From Brucella intermedia LMG 3301 (GTDB lineage Bacteria; Pseudomonadota; Alphaproteobacteria; Rhizobiales; Rhizobiaceae), in contig NZ_ACQA01000001.1 in assembly GCF_000182645.1 (NCBI RefSeq), positions 2,360,001-2,424,000 of the forward strand: a stretch of DNA of 64,000 nt, in the 5' to 3' direction. The notes below the pieces were generated by a model. That model ran no database searches. It was not told the origin of the DNA and was given only the letters and a program-made list of their open reading frames with translations. Shown here one piece after another: positions 39,101-49,657 of this stretch. The first letter of the stretch is position 1. Every line of letters begins with the position of its first letter. The position numbers and the translations under genes are program-made.

Positions 39101-39169
39101 GTCGGCATTGCCGCCATAGAGGAATGAGGTAAGGGCGAAAACGTCGTTGGCTTGTTCTTGCCTTGCCAT
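36167..39169 (-). CDS. sucA: 2-oxoglutarate dehydrogenase E1
   Basis: This 1000-residue thiamine-diphosphate enzyme begins with the E2-binding segment [20 protein letters not shown]. It contains [17 protein letters not shown], the ThDP/Mg motif [11 protein letters not shown] to NNQIGFTT, and the C-terminal [24 protein letters not shown]. It decarboxylates 2-oxoglutarate in the TCA cycle. It is preceded by 235 bases containing a terminator-like hairpin, so it may also be transcribed on its own. A 972-codon frame on the opposite strand is a shadow. Confidence 0.98.
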   Translation of the reverse strand: [1000 protein letters not shown]

Positions 39170-39354
39170 AGCCTATCCGGAGCAGCGCTCCGTCTCCTTG
39201 TCAGTGGCTCATCTTGCGCGGGCCGGAAGTTTGAAACTTCATCCCTCACGCCGCCGGGGAGGAACCGCTACAGACCCCGGCATGACTAAACTCTACGCGT
39301 CGGAACGGATATCCGTCCCTCTAAACGGATCACATGACCCGCTGTTATGCCAAA

Positions 39355-39382
39355 CCCGGCAGCGGCTTTCGCCGCAGCCGGG
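39355..39382 (-). terminator. hairpin between sucD and sucA
   Basis: CCCGGC-GCGGC and GCCGC-GCCGGG form a GC-rich stem with a GAAA-type loop, followed on the minus strand by TTTGG. It lies 23 bases after the sucD stop. It may terminate or attenuate mdh-sucCD transcription before sucA. The U run is short. Confidence 0.5.
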
Positions 39383-39404
39383 ATATTCAGATCGTTACGC
39401 GATC

Positions 39405-40307
39405 TCAGCCCTTGAGGACTTCGACCAGCGTCTTGCCGAGCTGCGCCGGCGACGGCGACACGCGAATGCCAGCCGATTCCATGGCTGCAATCTTGTCTTC
39501 CGCGCCGCCCTTGCCGCCGGAGATCACGGCGCCGGCATGGCCCATGGTGCGTCCGGCAGGAGCCGTACGGCCAGCGATGAAGCCGACCATCGGCTTCTTG
39601 CGGCCGCGCTTGGCCTCGTCCTTGAGGAACTGCGCCGCATCTTCTTCAGCCGAACCGCCGATTTCACCGATCATGACGATCGACTTGGTTTCGTCGTCGG
39701 CCAGGAACATTTCCAGCACGTCGATGAACTCGGTGCCCTTGACCGGATCGCCGCCGATACCGACAGCGGTGGTCTGGCCGAGGCCTTCGTTGGAGGTCTG
39801 GAACACTGCTTCATAGGTAAGCGTTCCGGAGCGGGAAACAACGCCCACCGAACCCTTCTTGAAGATATTGCCCGGCATGATGCCGATCTTGCATTCTTCA
39901 GGGGTCAGGATGCCCGGGCAGTTCGGTCCGAGCAGGCGCGACTTCGAGCGTTCCAGACGCTCCTTGACGCGAACCATGTCCATGACCGGAATGCCTTCGG
40001 TGATGCAGACGATGAACGGGATTTCAGCTTCGATGGCTTCGATGATCGCGTCTGCTGCGCCTGCTGGCGGAACATAGATCACGGATGCGTCGGCACCGGT
40101 GCGTTCCTTGGCTTCGGCAACGGTTGCGAAGATCGGCAGCTTTTCGCCCTTGGCGCCTTCCCAGGTTTCGCCACCCTTCTTCGGATGGATGCCACCGACC
40201 ATCTGCGTGCCGTAATAGGCAAGCGCCTGTTCGGTGTGGAAGGTGCCGGTCTTGCCGGTCAGGCCCTGCACGAGAACCTTGGTGTCCTTGTTGACGAGAA
40301 TGGACAT
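39405..40307 (-). CDS. sucD: succinyl-CoA synthetase alpha subunit
   Basis: This 300-residue protein has the CoA-binding Rossmann start [15 protein letters not shown] and the phosphohistidine loop [17 protein letters not shown], with [20 protein letters not shown] between. It makes ATP or GTP from succinyl-CoA together with SucC. Its start is 3 bases after the sucC stop, so the two are translationally coupled. Confidence 0.98.
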   Translation of the reverse strand: MSILVNKDTKVLVQGLTGKTGTFHTEQALAYYGTQMVGGIHPKKGGETWEGAKGEKLPIFATVAEAKERTGADASVIYVPPAGAADAIIEAIEAEIPFIVCITEGIPVMDMVRVKERLERSKSRLLGPNCPGILTPEECKIGIMPGNIFKKGSVGVVSRSGTLTYEAVFQTSNEGLGQTTAVGIGGDPVKGTEFIDVLEMFLADDETKSIVMIGEIGGSAEEDAAQFLKDEAKRGRKKPMVGFIAGRTAPAGRTMGHAGAVISGGKGGAEDKIAAMESAGIRVSPSPAQLGKTLVEVLKG

Positions 40308-40310
40308 GCC

Positions 40311-41507
40311 TTAATTCCCCTTCACTGCAGCGACGATCTTCTGCGCCGCATCGTCGAGATCGTCGGCCGAAATGACGTTGAGGCCGCTCTCGTTGATGAT
40401 CTTCTTGCCGAGTTCGACATTGGTGCCTTCGAGACGGACAACCAGCGGAACCTTGAGGCCGACTTCCTTGACCGCGGCGATCACGCCTTCAGCGATGACG
40501 TCGCACTTCATGATGCCGCCAAAGATGTTGACCAGAATGCCCTGGACAGCCGGATCGGCGGTGATGATCTTGAACGCAGCCGTCACCTTCTCCTTGGAAG
40601 CGCCGCCGCCAACGTCGAGGAAGTTGGCAGGTTCTGCGCCGTAGAGCTTGATGATGTCCATCGTTGCCATGGCAAGGCCTGCGCCGTTGACCATGCAGCC
40701 GATATTGCCATCGAGAGCGACATAGGCGAGGTCGTACTTGGAAGCTTCGATTTCTTTTTCGTCTTCTTCCGACAGATCGCGCAGTTCCTGGATGTCGGGA
40801 TGACGGAACAGGGCGTTGCCGTCGAACGACACCTTGGCGTCGAGAACGCGCACGCGGCCATCGGTCATAACGATCAGCGGATTGATTTCCAGAAGGCTCA
40901 TGTCCTTCTCGGTGAAGGCCTTGTAGAGGATCGGGAACAGCTTGACGCCGTCTTCGCGAGCCTGGCCTTCAAGCTTCAGCGCATCGGCGAGCTTGTTGGC
41001 GTCCTCATCCGTCACGCCCTTGGCAGGGTCGATGGCGACGGTGACGATCTTTTCAGGGGTTTCCTCGGCAACAGCTTCGATGTCCATGCCGCCTTCGGTC
41101 GAAACGACGAAAGCCGGACGGCCAACGGTGCGGTCGATCAGGATCGAGAGATAAAGCTCGCGATCGATGTCGGCACCGTCTTCGATGTAGAGACGGTTGA
41201 CCTGCTTGCCGGCAGGGCCGGTCTGCTTGGTGACGAGCGTGTTGCCGAGCATTTCCTTCGCATTGGCAACCACTTCCTCGACAGACTTGGCGAGGCGCAC
41301 GCCGCCCTTTGCATCGGCTGGCAGTTCCTTGAACTTGCCCTTGCCGCGTCCGCCAGCATGGATCTGGCTTTTGACGACATAAAGCGGTCCGGGAAGCGTC
41401 TTTGCCCATTCTTCCGCCTGTTCGACGGAATAGACAGCCACACCATTGGCGATCGGCGCGCCGTAGGTGTGAAGCAGGCGCTTGGCCTGGTATTCGTGAA
41501 TATTCAT
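40311..41507 (-). CDS. sucC: succinyl-CoA synthetase beta subunit
   Basis: This 398-residue ATP-grasp protein begins [16 protein letters not shown] and contains [25 protein letters not shown] and [17 protein letters not shown]. It binds the nucleotide and the hydrophobic half of the active site. The ATG at 41507 is the family start; 34 further upstream codons in frame have no similarity. It is 120 bases downstream of mdh. Confidence 0.98.
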   Translation of the reverse strand: MNIHEYQAKRLLHTYGAPIANGVAVYSVEQAEEWAKTLPGPLYVVKSQIHAGGRGKGKFKELPADAKGGVRLAKSVEEVVANAKEMLGNTLVTKQTGPAGKQVNRLYIEDGADIDRELYLSILIDRTVGRPAFVVSTEGGMDIEAVAEETPEKIVTVAIDPAKGVTDEDANKLADALKLEGQAREDGVKLFPILYKAFTEKDMSLLEINPLIVMTDGRVRVLDAKVSFDGNALFRHPDIQELRDLSEEDEKEIEASKYDLAYVALDGNIGCMVNGAGLAMATMDIIKLYGAEPANFLDVGGGASKEKVTAAFKIITADPAVQGILVNIFGGIMKCDVIAEGVIAAVKEVGLKVPLVVRLEGTNVELGKKIINESGLNVISADDLDDAAQKIVAAVKGN

Positions 41508-41627
41508 CTGGTTGTCCTCTGCGGATTCCCGGTCCGTTGCATATTGGGATTGAACGGAACCGGTACGGATTGACAGCCGGAAAAGGCCGGAGCCGCAGGC
41601 AAGCGACAATCCGGCCTTGTCTGGAAT

Positions 41628-42626
<999 letters not shown>

Positions 42627-42748
42627 TCAAGCCATCCGGAATCCTCCCCGGAAACGCTCAAGCGTTGGAACTGCGAGATAGGACTCTTTGGCGATAAACT
42701 CAACTCATTATTTTGCGACCAATGTTTTCAATCGGTTAGATTTATCGG

Positions 42749-42778
42749 TTCTTACGTAAAGGTAAGATAATTTGTCAA
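42749..42778 (-). promoter_or_regulatory. candidate sigma-70 promoter of mdh-sucCD
   Basis: On the minus strand a perfect TTGACA (42773-42778) is followed after 18 bases by TAAGAA (42749-42754), in an AT-rich island. CTTAC/GTAAG arms lie within it. A leader of about 150 bases would precede mdh. The rest of the 455-base gap 42591..43045 shows no convincing gene; a 113-codon minus-strand frame there has Arg/Cys-rich, non-protein-like composition. Confidence 0.5.
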
Positions 42779-43045
42779 TATCAAGGCAAAAACACCCTTC
42801 CCGCCGTCGCGGACCATCCCCGACGAAGCGGCGAGGGAGCGAGCGGCAAGCTGCCAATTCCAACAGCGTCGCGCACCCGTCCGAAACCGGTTCAGGATTC
42901 CAGACAGGCGCCGCATCGGAAGTTCCGCGCAAACGCGCCCCGCCTCCGCATGAATTGCGTGAGCAACATAGCCCACCCGGCTTATAAGTCCAGTCTGTGG
43001 CAGTCTGATGATGGGGCCGCCTGACGAGGAGGGACGCGGAAGGCC

Positions 43046-44209
43046 TCAACCGGCCTTGCCGGGGGGCTCGGCCAGATATTCCGCGCTCTGCATCTCGAAA
43101 AGGCGGGAAGCGGTGCGGTCGAACTCGAAGGCCTCCGTGCCCTTGCTGGCAAGATAGAGCTTTTCCGGCTGCGCTTCGGCGGAAATGAACACCCGCGCAT
43201 GATGATCGTAAAGCACGTCTATCAGCAGGATGAAGCGCTTCGCCTCGTTGCGGCGCGCATAGTCCAGCACCGGCACATCCTCGATGAACAGCGTCGGATA
43301 ATGCTTGACGATGGCGATATAGTCCGATGCGCCGAGCGGCTTCGTGCAGAGCGCATCGAAAGTGAAGCGTGCCGCGCCATGCACGGAACGGGCGATCTCG
43401 ATGTCGCGCCCCTTGATGCGGATGACGTCCGGTTTTTCAGGCGCGCCATCCTTTTGTGCCGCCCAGGCCGCATCCATGCGCCTGGTGGTTTCCGCACCGA
43501 GCGGCGACAGATAGACCGGCTGGCGGTCCAGCTTTTCAAGGCGGTAATCGGTGCGGGAATCCAGATTGATCACATCGACATGGTTCTTGAGAATATCAAT
43601 GAAGGGCAGGAAGAGCTGCCGGTTCAGGCCGTCGCGGTAAAGATTGTCCGGCGCGACGTTGGATGTCGCCACCAGCACCACGCCACGAGCGAAGAGCGCG
43701 CTGAACAGGCGCGACAGGATCATCGCATCGGCAATGTCGGTCACGGTGAATTCATCGAAGCAAAGCACCCAGGCCTGCTGGCTGAGCGCGTCCGCCACCG
43801 GCGGTATCGGATCGTCCTGCTTGGTCTCGCCGCGCTTCAGCGCCTGACGGTGCGCATAGATGCGCTCATGCACATCGGCCATGAAATCGTTAAAATGGGC
43901 ACGGCGCTTGCGTTCGACCGGCAGAAGCGAAAAGAACATGTCCATCAGCATGGTCTTGCCGCGTCCGACCTCGCCGTGCACGTAAAGCCCCTTGATGACG
44001 CTCGTCGCCTCCTTGCGCTTGCCGAACAGCCAGCCGAGCGCGCTCGACTTGCGTGACAGGCGCCGGGTGCAGATTTCCTCGATCAGCCGGTCGTAACGGA
44101 CGGTAAGTTCGAGTTGAGCGGGATCGGCGTCCACATCGCCCGCCGCGACCATCGCATCGTAATGTTCGCGGACGGAGGGGAAGGCTTTCAGATTACCGTC
44201 GAAAGACAT
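43046..44209 (-). CDS. zapE: AFG1-family ATPase, cell division protein ZapE
   Basis: This 387-residue P-loop ATPase has Walker A in YVHGEVGRGKTMLMD, the following MFFSLLPVERKRRAHFNDFM, Walker B in LCFDEFTVTDIADA and the sensor VATSNVAPDNLY. The family acts at the division site or in membrane-protein quality control. Its order zapE then mdh is widespread in Rhizobiales. The 188-base space to omp19 holds a dispersed repeat. Confidence 0.92.
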   Translation of the reverse strand: MSFDGNLKAFPSVREHYDAMVAAGDVDADPAQLELTVRYDRLIEEICTRRLSRKSSALGWLFGKRKEATSVIKGLYVHGEVGRGKTMLMDMFFSLLPVERKRRAHFNDFMADVHERIYAHRQALKRGETKQDDPIPPVADALSQQAWVLCFDEFTVTDIADAMILSRLFSALFARGVVLVATSNVAPDNLYRDGLNRQLFLPFIDILKNHVDVINLDSRTDYRLEKLDRQPVYLSPLGAETTRRMDAAWAAQKDGAPEKPDVIRIKGRDIEIARSVHGAARFTFDALCTKPLGASDYIAIVKHYPTLFIEDVPVLDYARRNEAKRFILLIDVLYDHHARVFISAEAQPEKLYLASKGTEAFEFDRTASRLFEMQSAEYLAEPPGKAG

Positions 44210-44276
44210 GATTGCTTCCGTTCAACCTTTCAATTGCAAAAACGGCGGACCATCTTGCGATGATCCGCCTGTCTCC

Positions 44277-44385
44277 AGAGCGCATCCCGAAAAGGGCGAA
44301 GCGGTTTTCGGGCAAGATGCGCGGCAAAACAAACAATTGGAGCGCCGATCTGATTCAATCAGATCGAAATGGGCTCCAAACGAAA
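44277..44385. repeat. GAGCGCATCCCGAAAAG-type dispersed element
   Basis: The element begins GAGCGCATCCCGAAAAGGG and contains AAGATGCGCGGCAAAAC and the hairpin TCTGATT/AATCAGA. The same word order (GAGCGCATCCCGAAAAGGG, then GATGCGCGATAAAAC) recurs at 54308. It ends 8 bases before the omp19 stop codon and may supply that gene's terminator. Confidence 0.6.
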
Positions 44386-44392
44386 GAATGTC

Positions 44393-44932
44393 TTAGCGCG
44401 AGAGCGATACGGCCTGACCGCCCGAGGTCTGTCCATCGAAGCGGCTCGCCCCCGAGGAATAGAGCGAGGCGACGGTGCCGCCATTCGCATCATAGAGAAC
44501 GAGCTGCTTGCCGTTGACGGCCCAGGAAGCGAGATTGCCGAGTTCACCGGGGCAGCGCAGCGGACCGGCGCGGAAGCCCTGGCCATATTTGGTCTGCGGC
44601 GTCGCGATCTTGCAGCTCTGGCCGCCAAGCGATGCGTTCCACACACCGGCGACGGAGCCGGGCGTCAGATCGGGCGCGGAAGCCGGCGGCAGGCTTGCAA
44701 CCTGCGTGCCCGGCTGCGCGTTCGGGTTCGTGGTCGGAGCCGTCGGGAACTGCGAAGCATTGGGAGAAGAAAGATTGCCCTTCTGCACCGTGCCGGCCGG
44801 AGCGGCGGCTACGGGTGGCGGCGGCGGCGGTGGCGAAACCGTATCGAGATTGCCGAACCGGGAGCTCTGGCACCCGGCCAGGACAATGCCAGCCGCCGCG
44901 AGGCTGAGCAGACTTGCTTTCGAAATTCCCAT
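44393..44932 (-). CDS. omp19: outer-membrane lipoprotein Omp19 (Inh-family protease inhibitor)
   Basis: This 179-residue lipoprotein has a signal (SKASLLSLAAAGIVLAGC) with lipobox LAGC, a Pro-rich spacer and the C-terminal AprI/Inh domain (GVWNASLGGQSCKIATPQ, KQLVLYDANGGTVASLY), where two Cys form the family disulphide. In Brucella, Omp19 is a surface-exposed lipoprotein that inhibits host proteases. I start at MGISKA, with GGAGA upstream. Differences from the Brucella form I recall lie mainly in the Pro/Ala linker. Confidence 0.95.
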   Translation of the reverse strand: MGISKASLLSLAAAGIVLAGCQSSRFGNLDTVSPPPPPPPVAAAPAGTVQKGNLSSPNASQFPTAPTTNPNAQPGTQVASLPPASAPDLTPGSVAGVWNASLGGQSCKIATPQTKYGQGFRAGPLRCPGELGNLASWAVNGKQLVLYDANGGTVASLYSSGASRFDGQTSGGQAVSLSR

Positions 44933-45298
44933 CTGGTTCTCCATTTCCGCATTTCTCATCAGGGGTGGGGATGCCCCGGGCTTCCTACCGAAGCCCTGCA
45001 ATGTGACAATATTGGACCGATAAAATGGCTATATGGTTAAAAAAGCAACACCGAATACTGTCATTTTTCCCCTCCAAACCCTTCAAGATCGCTTGAAACC
45101 GCATGATAATCCTGAAACTGGGACAGGAAGGCCACAGTTTCTCCGATATTGGGGGCTGTTCTGCAGAAACCTCCGGGCCGCAACTTTTCCCAATCTCATC
45201 CGGGTACTGGCAATTTGCGGGCTTTTCCGCCATATAGACCCTAATTGTCCCATAGGCTTCATGAGCATAAGCCGCAGGAAAACGGAACCACGATAGTT
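44933..45298. other. divergent promoter region between omp19 and dapF
   Basis: This 366-base space must contain both promoters. On the omp19 side there is a leader hairpin GGGCTTC/GAAGCCC and an AT-rich stretch at 45015-45070 (TTGCTT on the minus strand is a possible -35). No credible small gene is seen. Confidence 0.5.
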
Positions 45299-46201
45299 AT
45301 GGCCACCAGGGCAGCCTTCGCCAAGATGAACGGGCTCGGCAATCAGATCATCGTTGCCGACATGCGCGGTCGCGCGGACCGGATCACGCCTGAAGCCGCG
45401 ATCCGTCTTGCAAGCGACAGCGAGACCGCCTTCGATCAGATCATGGCGATCCATGATCCACGTACAGCGGGAACCGACAACTATATCGCGATCATCAATT
45501 GCGACGGCACACAAGCACAGGCTTGCGGCAATGGCACGCGCTGCGTGGTGCAGGCGCTGGCCGCCGAAACGGGCAGGCAGGCCTTCACCTTCGAGACCCG
45601 CGCCGGAATTCTGACCGCAACAGAACACGAAGATGGCCTGATTTCGGTCGACATGGGCAAGCCGCGCTTCGACTGGCAGGACATTCCGCTTGCCGAAGAG
45701 TTTCGCGATACGCGCATGATCGAACTGCAGGTCGGCCCCATCGACGCGCCGGTGCTGCATTCGCCGTCGGTTGCATCCATGGGCAATCCGCACGCCATAT
45801 TCTGGGTCGACCGCGATGTCTGGTCCTATGAGCTGGAAAAGTTCGGACCGCTTCTGGAACATCATCCGATCTTCCCGGAACGCGCCAATATCTCCATTGC
45901 CGAGGTCACATCGCCCGAGACGATGAACCTGCGCACATGGGAGCGTGGCGCGGGCCTCACCCGCGCCTGCGGTTCCGCCGCCTGCGCCGCAGCCGTCTCC
46001 GCAGCGCGCACGCGCCGCACGGGGCGAACTGTCACCGTCAATGTTCCGGGCGGTCCTCTCCTGATCGAATGGCGTGACGACGATCACGTCATCATGACCG
46101 GGCCGGCCGAATGGGAGTTTTCCGGCATTTTCGATCCGGCAACCGGTGAATGGAGCCGCGACGCCCAGTCTCACAAGCCATCTGACAGGGGTGCAGCCTG
46201 A
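45299..46201 (+). CDS. dapF: diaminopimelate epimerase
   Basis: This 300-residue enzyme has the two catalytic Cys regions [13 protein letters not shown] and [14 protein letters not shown], the N-terminal [13 protein letters not shown] and [11 protein letters not shown]. It converts LL- to meso-diaminopimelate for lysine and peptidoglycan. The first Cys motif has the NCDGTQAQ variant in front. The start ATG at 45299 gives normal length. Its TGA overlaps the mtaB ATG by one base. Confidence 0.96.
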   Translation: MATRAAFAKMNGLGNQIIVADMRGRADRITPEAAIRLASDSETAFDQIMAIHDPRTAGTDNYIAIINCDGTQAQACGNGTRCVVQALAAETGRQAFTFETRAGILTATEHEDGLISVDMGKPRFDWQDIPLAEEFRDTRMIELQVGPIDAPVLHSPSVASMGNPHAIFWVDRDVWSYELEKFGPLLEHHPIFPERANISIAEVTSPETMNLRTWERGAGLTRACGSAACAAAVSAARTRRTGRTVTVNVPGGPLLIEWRDDDHVIMTGPAEWEFSGIFDPATGEWSRDAQSHKPSDRGAA

Positions 46202-47484
46202 TGTCGGTGGAAGTCGTCACATTCGGATGCCGCCTCAACACCTATGAATCGGAGGTGATGAAGCGCGAAGCCGACGCCGCCGGACTGGGCGAGTTGAAGG
46301 ACGGGGCGATCATCTTCAATACCTGCGCCGTGACGGCGGAAGCCGTGCGTCAGGCGCGTCAGGCGATCCGCAAGGCACGCCGTGAAAATCCGGAAGCGCG
46401 CATCATCGTCACCGGCTGCGCTGCGCAGACGGAAGCGGACAATTTCGCCGCCATGGATGAAGTGGACCTCATTCTCGGCAATGAGGAAAAGCTCAAATCC
46501 AACTCCTACCGGATGCTGCCGGATTTCGGCGTCAATCAGTTCGAGAAAGTACGCGTCAACGACATCATGGAAGTGCGCGAAACCGCAAGCCATATGGTCG
46601 ATGCCATCGAGGGCCGCGCGCGCGCCTTCGTGCAGGTGCAGAACGGCTGCGACCATCGATGCACCTTCTGCATTATTCCCTATGGTCGCGGCAATTCCCG
46701 CTCGGTTCCGATGGGTGCTGTGGTGGACCAGGTCAAGCGTCTCGTCGGCAATGGCTATGCCGAAGTGGTGCTGACCGGCGTGGACATGACCTCCTACGGT
46801 CCCGATCTTCCCGGCAATCTGCGCCTCGGCAAATTGGTGAAGACTGTTCTCAATCAGGTGCCGGATTTGCAGCGCCTGCGTCTTTCCTCCATCGATTCCA
46901 TCGAGGCCGATGACGATCTGATGGATGCGATTGCCAATGAAAAGCGGCTGATGCCGCATTTGCACCTGTCGCTGCAGGCGGGCGACGACATGATCCTGAA
47001 GCGCATGAAGCGCCGCCACTTGCGCGACGATTCGATCCGCTTCTGCGAAACAGTGCGCGGGCTTCGTCCCGATATCGTCTTCGGCGCTGACATCATCGCC
47101 GGTTTCCCGACCGAAACCGAGGAGATGTTCCAGAACTCGCTGAAAATCGTCGAGGAATGCGGCCTCTCCCACCTGCACGTCTTCCCCTACAGCGCGCGCG
47201 AAGGCACGCCTGCCGCCCGCATGCCGCAGGTGCGGCGCGAAATCGTCAAGGAACGCGCGGCACGCCTGCGCGCGGAAGGCGACCGTGCCTATAAAAAGCA
47301 TCTTGGCGCGCTGAATGGCACCATGCAGCGCCTTCTGGTCGAGAAGGAAGGCATTGCCCGCACGGAAGGCTTTACGCTGGCATCGGTCGACGGCGGCGCA
47401 CCGGGCGAAATCATCGAACGTATCGTGACAGGCCATGACGGTGAAAAACTCCTCACCCGTCAGGCAGAGCCGCAAGCGGCTTGA
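46201..47484 (+). CDS. mtaB: tRNA t6A37 methylthiotransferase MtaB
   Basis: This 427-residue radical-SAM enzyme has the N-terminal UPF0004 Cys (FGCRLNTYE, NTCAVTAEA, TGCAAQTEAD) and the SAM cluster motif in GCDHRCTFCIIPYGRG. A TRAM-like C-terminus follows. It converts t6A to ms2t6A at position 37 of ANN-decoding tRNAs. It is translationally coupled to dapF through TGATG and followed by ftsY after 21 bases. Confidence 0.95.
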   Translation: MSVEVVTFGCRLNTYESEVMKREADAAGLGELKDGAIIFNTCAVTAEAVRQARQAIRKARRENPEARIIVTGCAAQTEADNFAAMDEVDLILGNEEKLKSNSYRMLPDFGVNQFEKVRVNDIMEVRETASHMVDAIEGRARAFVQVQNGCDHRCTFCIIPYGRGNSRSVPMGAVVDQVKRLVGNGYAEVVLTGVDMTSYGPDLPGNLRLGKLVKTVLNQVPDLQRLRLSSIDSIEADDDLMDAIANEKRLMPHLHLSLQAGDDMILKRMKRRHLRDDSIRFCETVRGLRPDIVFGADIIAGFPTETEEMFQNSLKIVEECGLSHLHVFPYSAREGTPAARMPQVRREIVKERAARLRAEGDRAYKKHLGALNGTMQRLLVEKEGIARTEGFTLASVDGGAPGEIIERIVTGHDGEKLLTRQAEPQAA

Positions 47485-47505
47485 AGCTTAAGGGCATCAG
47501 AATTC

Positions 47506-48978
47506 ATGGCAATGGGTTTCATCAAGAAAATGTTCTCCTTCGGCAAGAAGGAGGTCGAGGAAAAACCGGTCGAACAACCGGCCCCCGATGCCGTGGAAGC
47601 GGCTTTGGAAACAGAACCTCCTGAAACCGCCGCAGCGCCTGAAGAAACGCAAGACACCGCCGTTGAAGTGGTCGTTTCCGAACGGGAAATGCCGGTTATC
47701 GCCCACGAGCCCGAGCCGATGGAAGAGCCTGCCTCTGAAACGGTTGAGGAGGAAAAGGCGAAACCGGAACATCCGGTCGCCGAGATCGAAATCCCGATCG
47801 AACAGCCTCCGGTGATGGAACCCATCGCGGTCGAGGCACCTGCGCCAGAACCGGTTGTTGAGCCTGTTGTCGAGCCTGGGCCGGAACCGGTTTCCGAACC
47901 CGAGCAGCCCGAAGTCGCAAAAGCTCCTGATGCAGCTGTAGTAAAGGAAGCGGTCGAACCCGCAACTCAGCCGGAGCCGGTGAAGCCCAAGAAGGTTAAG
48001 GTCGCCAGGGCCGTCGAGGAACACAAGGAAGAAGCGCCGGTTGAGGCGGCGCCTGAACCCAAGCTGTCCTGGTTCGAGCGGCTGCGTCGCGGCCTGCTCC
48101 GTTCATCGAATTCACTCAGCGAATCCATCGGCGGCATTTTCACCAAGCGCAAGCTCGATGACGATACGCTGCAGGATCTCGAAGACGTGCTGATCCAGGC
48201 CGATCTCGGGCTTGAAACCGCCATGCGCGTCACCGACGCGCTTGCCTCGGGGCGCTACGGCAAGGACGTGACGGGCGAGGAAGTGCGCACCATCATGGGC
48301 GCGGAAATCGAAAAGGTTCTGGGCCCGGTGGCAAAGCCGCTGGAACTTGACCTGTCGCACAAGCCGCATGTGATCCTCGTCGTCGGCGTCAACGGCACCG
48401 GCAAGACGACGACCATCGGCAAGCTTGCGGCAAAGCTCACCGCTGGCGGCCTCAAGGTCATGCTCGCGGCAGGCGATACGTTCCGCGCAGCCGCGATCGA
48501 GCAACTGCATATATGGGGCGAGCGTACCGGCTCGCCGGTCGTCTCCTCCAAGCTCGGCGCCGACGCGGCGGGGCTTGCCTATGATGCATGGGAAAAGGCC
48601 AAGGAAGCGGGCAGCGATGTGCTGATCATCGATACGGCGGGACGCTTGCAGAACAAGGCCGAACTGATGGACGAGCTTGCCAAGATCGTGCGCGTTCTGG
48701 GCAAGCATGACCCGGAAGCGCCGCATACGGTGTTGCAGACGCTCGACGCCACCACCGGCCAGAACGCGCTTAATCAGGTCGAGATTTTCAAGAATATCGC
48801 GGGCGTCAACGGCCTCGTCATGACCAAGCTTGACGGAACCGCGCGCGGCGGCATTCTGGTAGCCATTTCGGCCAAGCATAAACTGCCGATCTATTTCATC
48901 GGCGTCGGCGAAGGCGTCGACGATCTGGAACCCTTTGCGGCCAAGGATTTTGCCCGCGCCATCGCAGGAGTTGCCTGA
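47506..48978 (+). CDS. ftsY: signal recognition particle receptor FtsY
   Basis: This 490-residue protein has a long acidic Glu/Pro/Val-rich A domain (residues about 10-175), then the N and G domains. G1 is [15 protein letters not shown], followed by [12 protein letters not shown]3 is [12 protein letters not shown], and G4/closing loop are [10 protein letters not shown] and [12 protein letters not shown]. It docks ribosome-SRP complexes to SecYEG at the inner membrane. The stop overlaps the ATG of yciB (TGATG). Confidence 0.97.
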   Translation: MAMGFIKKMFSFGKKEVEEKPVEQPAPDAVEAALETEPPETAAAPEETQDTAVEVVVSEREMPVIAHEPEPMEEPASETVEEEKAKPEHPVAEIEIPIEQPPVMEPIAVEAPAPEPVVEPVVEPGPEPVSEPEQPEVAKAPDAAVVKEAVEPATQPEPVKPKKVKVARAVEEHKEEAPVEAAPEPKLSWFERLRRGLLRSSNSLSESIGGIFTKRKLDDDTLQDLEDVLIQADLGLETAMRVTDALASGRYGKDVTGEEVRTIMGAEIEKVLGPVAKPLELDLSHKPHVILVVGVNGTGKTTTIGKLAAKLTAGGLKVMLAAGDTFRAAAIEQLHIWGERTGSPVVSSKLGADAAGLAYDAWEKAKEAGSDVLIIDTAGRLQNKAELMDELAKIVRVLGKHDPEAPHTVLQTLDATTGQNALNQVEIFKNIAGVNGLVMTKLDGTARGGILVAISAKHKLPIYFIGVGEGVDDLEPFAAKDFARAIAGVA

Positions 48979-49641
48979 TGGAGCATCCCGTTTTCGAGCG
49001 CGACCCGTCGCAGAAAAGTGAAGTCGAGCGCCGGGAAGTCCCGCCGCTCCTGAAGCTGGCGCTGGAACTGGGGCCGCTTCTGGTCTTCTTCTTCGCCAAT
49101 GCGCGCGGTGAAATGCTGATCGAGCGCTTTCCGGTGCTGGCGTCCATCGGCGCGCCTATCTTTCTGGCGACAGCCCTTTTCATGGCGGCAACCGTGATCG
49201 CGCTTGCCATTTCATGGTCGATGACGCGCACGCTGCCCATCATGCCGCTCGTCTCCGGCATTGTTGTGCTGGTGTTCGGCGCGCTGACGCTCTGGCTGCA
49301 CAATGACACCTTCATCAAGATGAAGCCCACCATCGTCAACACGCTGTTCGGCGCAATCCTGCTGGGGCGGGCTTTTCTTCGGCAAATCCCTGCTCGGCTA
49401 TGTCTTCGATTCTGCCTTCCGTCTCGATGCCGAGGGCTGGAGAAAACTGACGCTGCGCTGGGGCCTGTTCTTCATCTTCCTCGCCGTGGTCAACGAACTT
49501 GTCTGGCGGAATTTTTCGACCGATGCCTGGGTATCGTTCAAGGTCTGGGGCATTATGCCCATCACCGTTGTCTTCACGCTTTTACAAATGCCGCTTATCC
49601 AGAAGCATTCACTGACGGAAGACAACAAGACCGCGTCGTAA
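48978..49641 (+). CDS. yciB: septation protein A / YciB (frame broken by one extra G at 49364-49367)
   Basis: Deleting one G from GGGG at 49364-49367 turns the reading after TLFGAILLG into [20 protein letters not shown] and gives a 220-residue protein with five to six membrane helices ending MPLIQKHSL. This is the YciB/IspZ inner-membrane family linked to septation and envelope synthesis. As written, the frame diverges after residue 130. It is coupled to ftsY by a one-base stop/start overlap. Confidence 0.9.
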
Positions 49642-49657
49642 CGGGAGGACGGACACC

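Noticed and set aside
36209..39127. 972-codon open frame opposite sucA
   Set aside because: The opposite frame is kept open by codon bias; sucA itself is unambiguous over its full length.
42708..43049. 113-codon minus-strand frame upstream of mdh
   Set aside because: Arg/Cys-rich composition, no ribosome-binding site, and it covers the likely mdh promoter.
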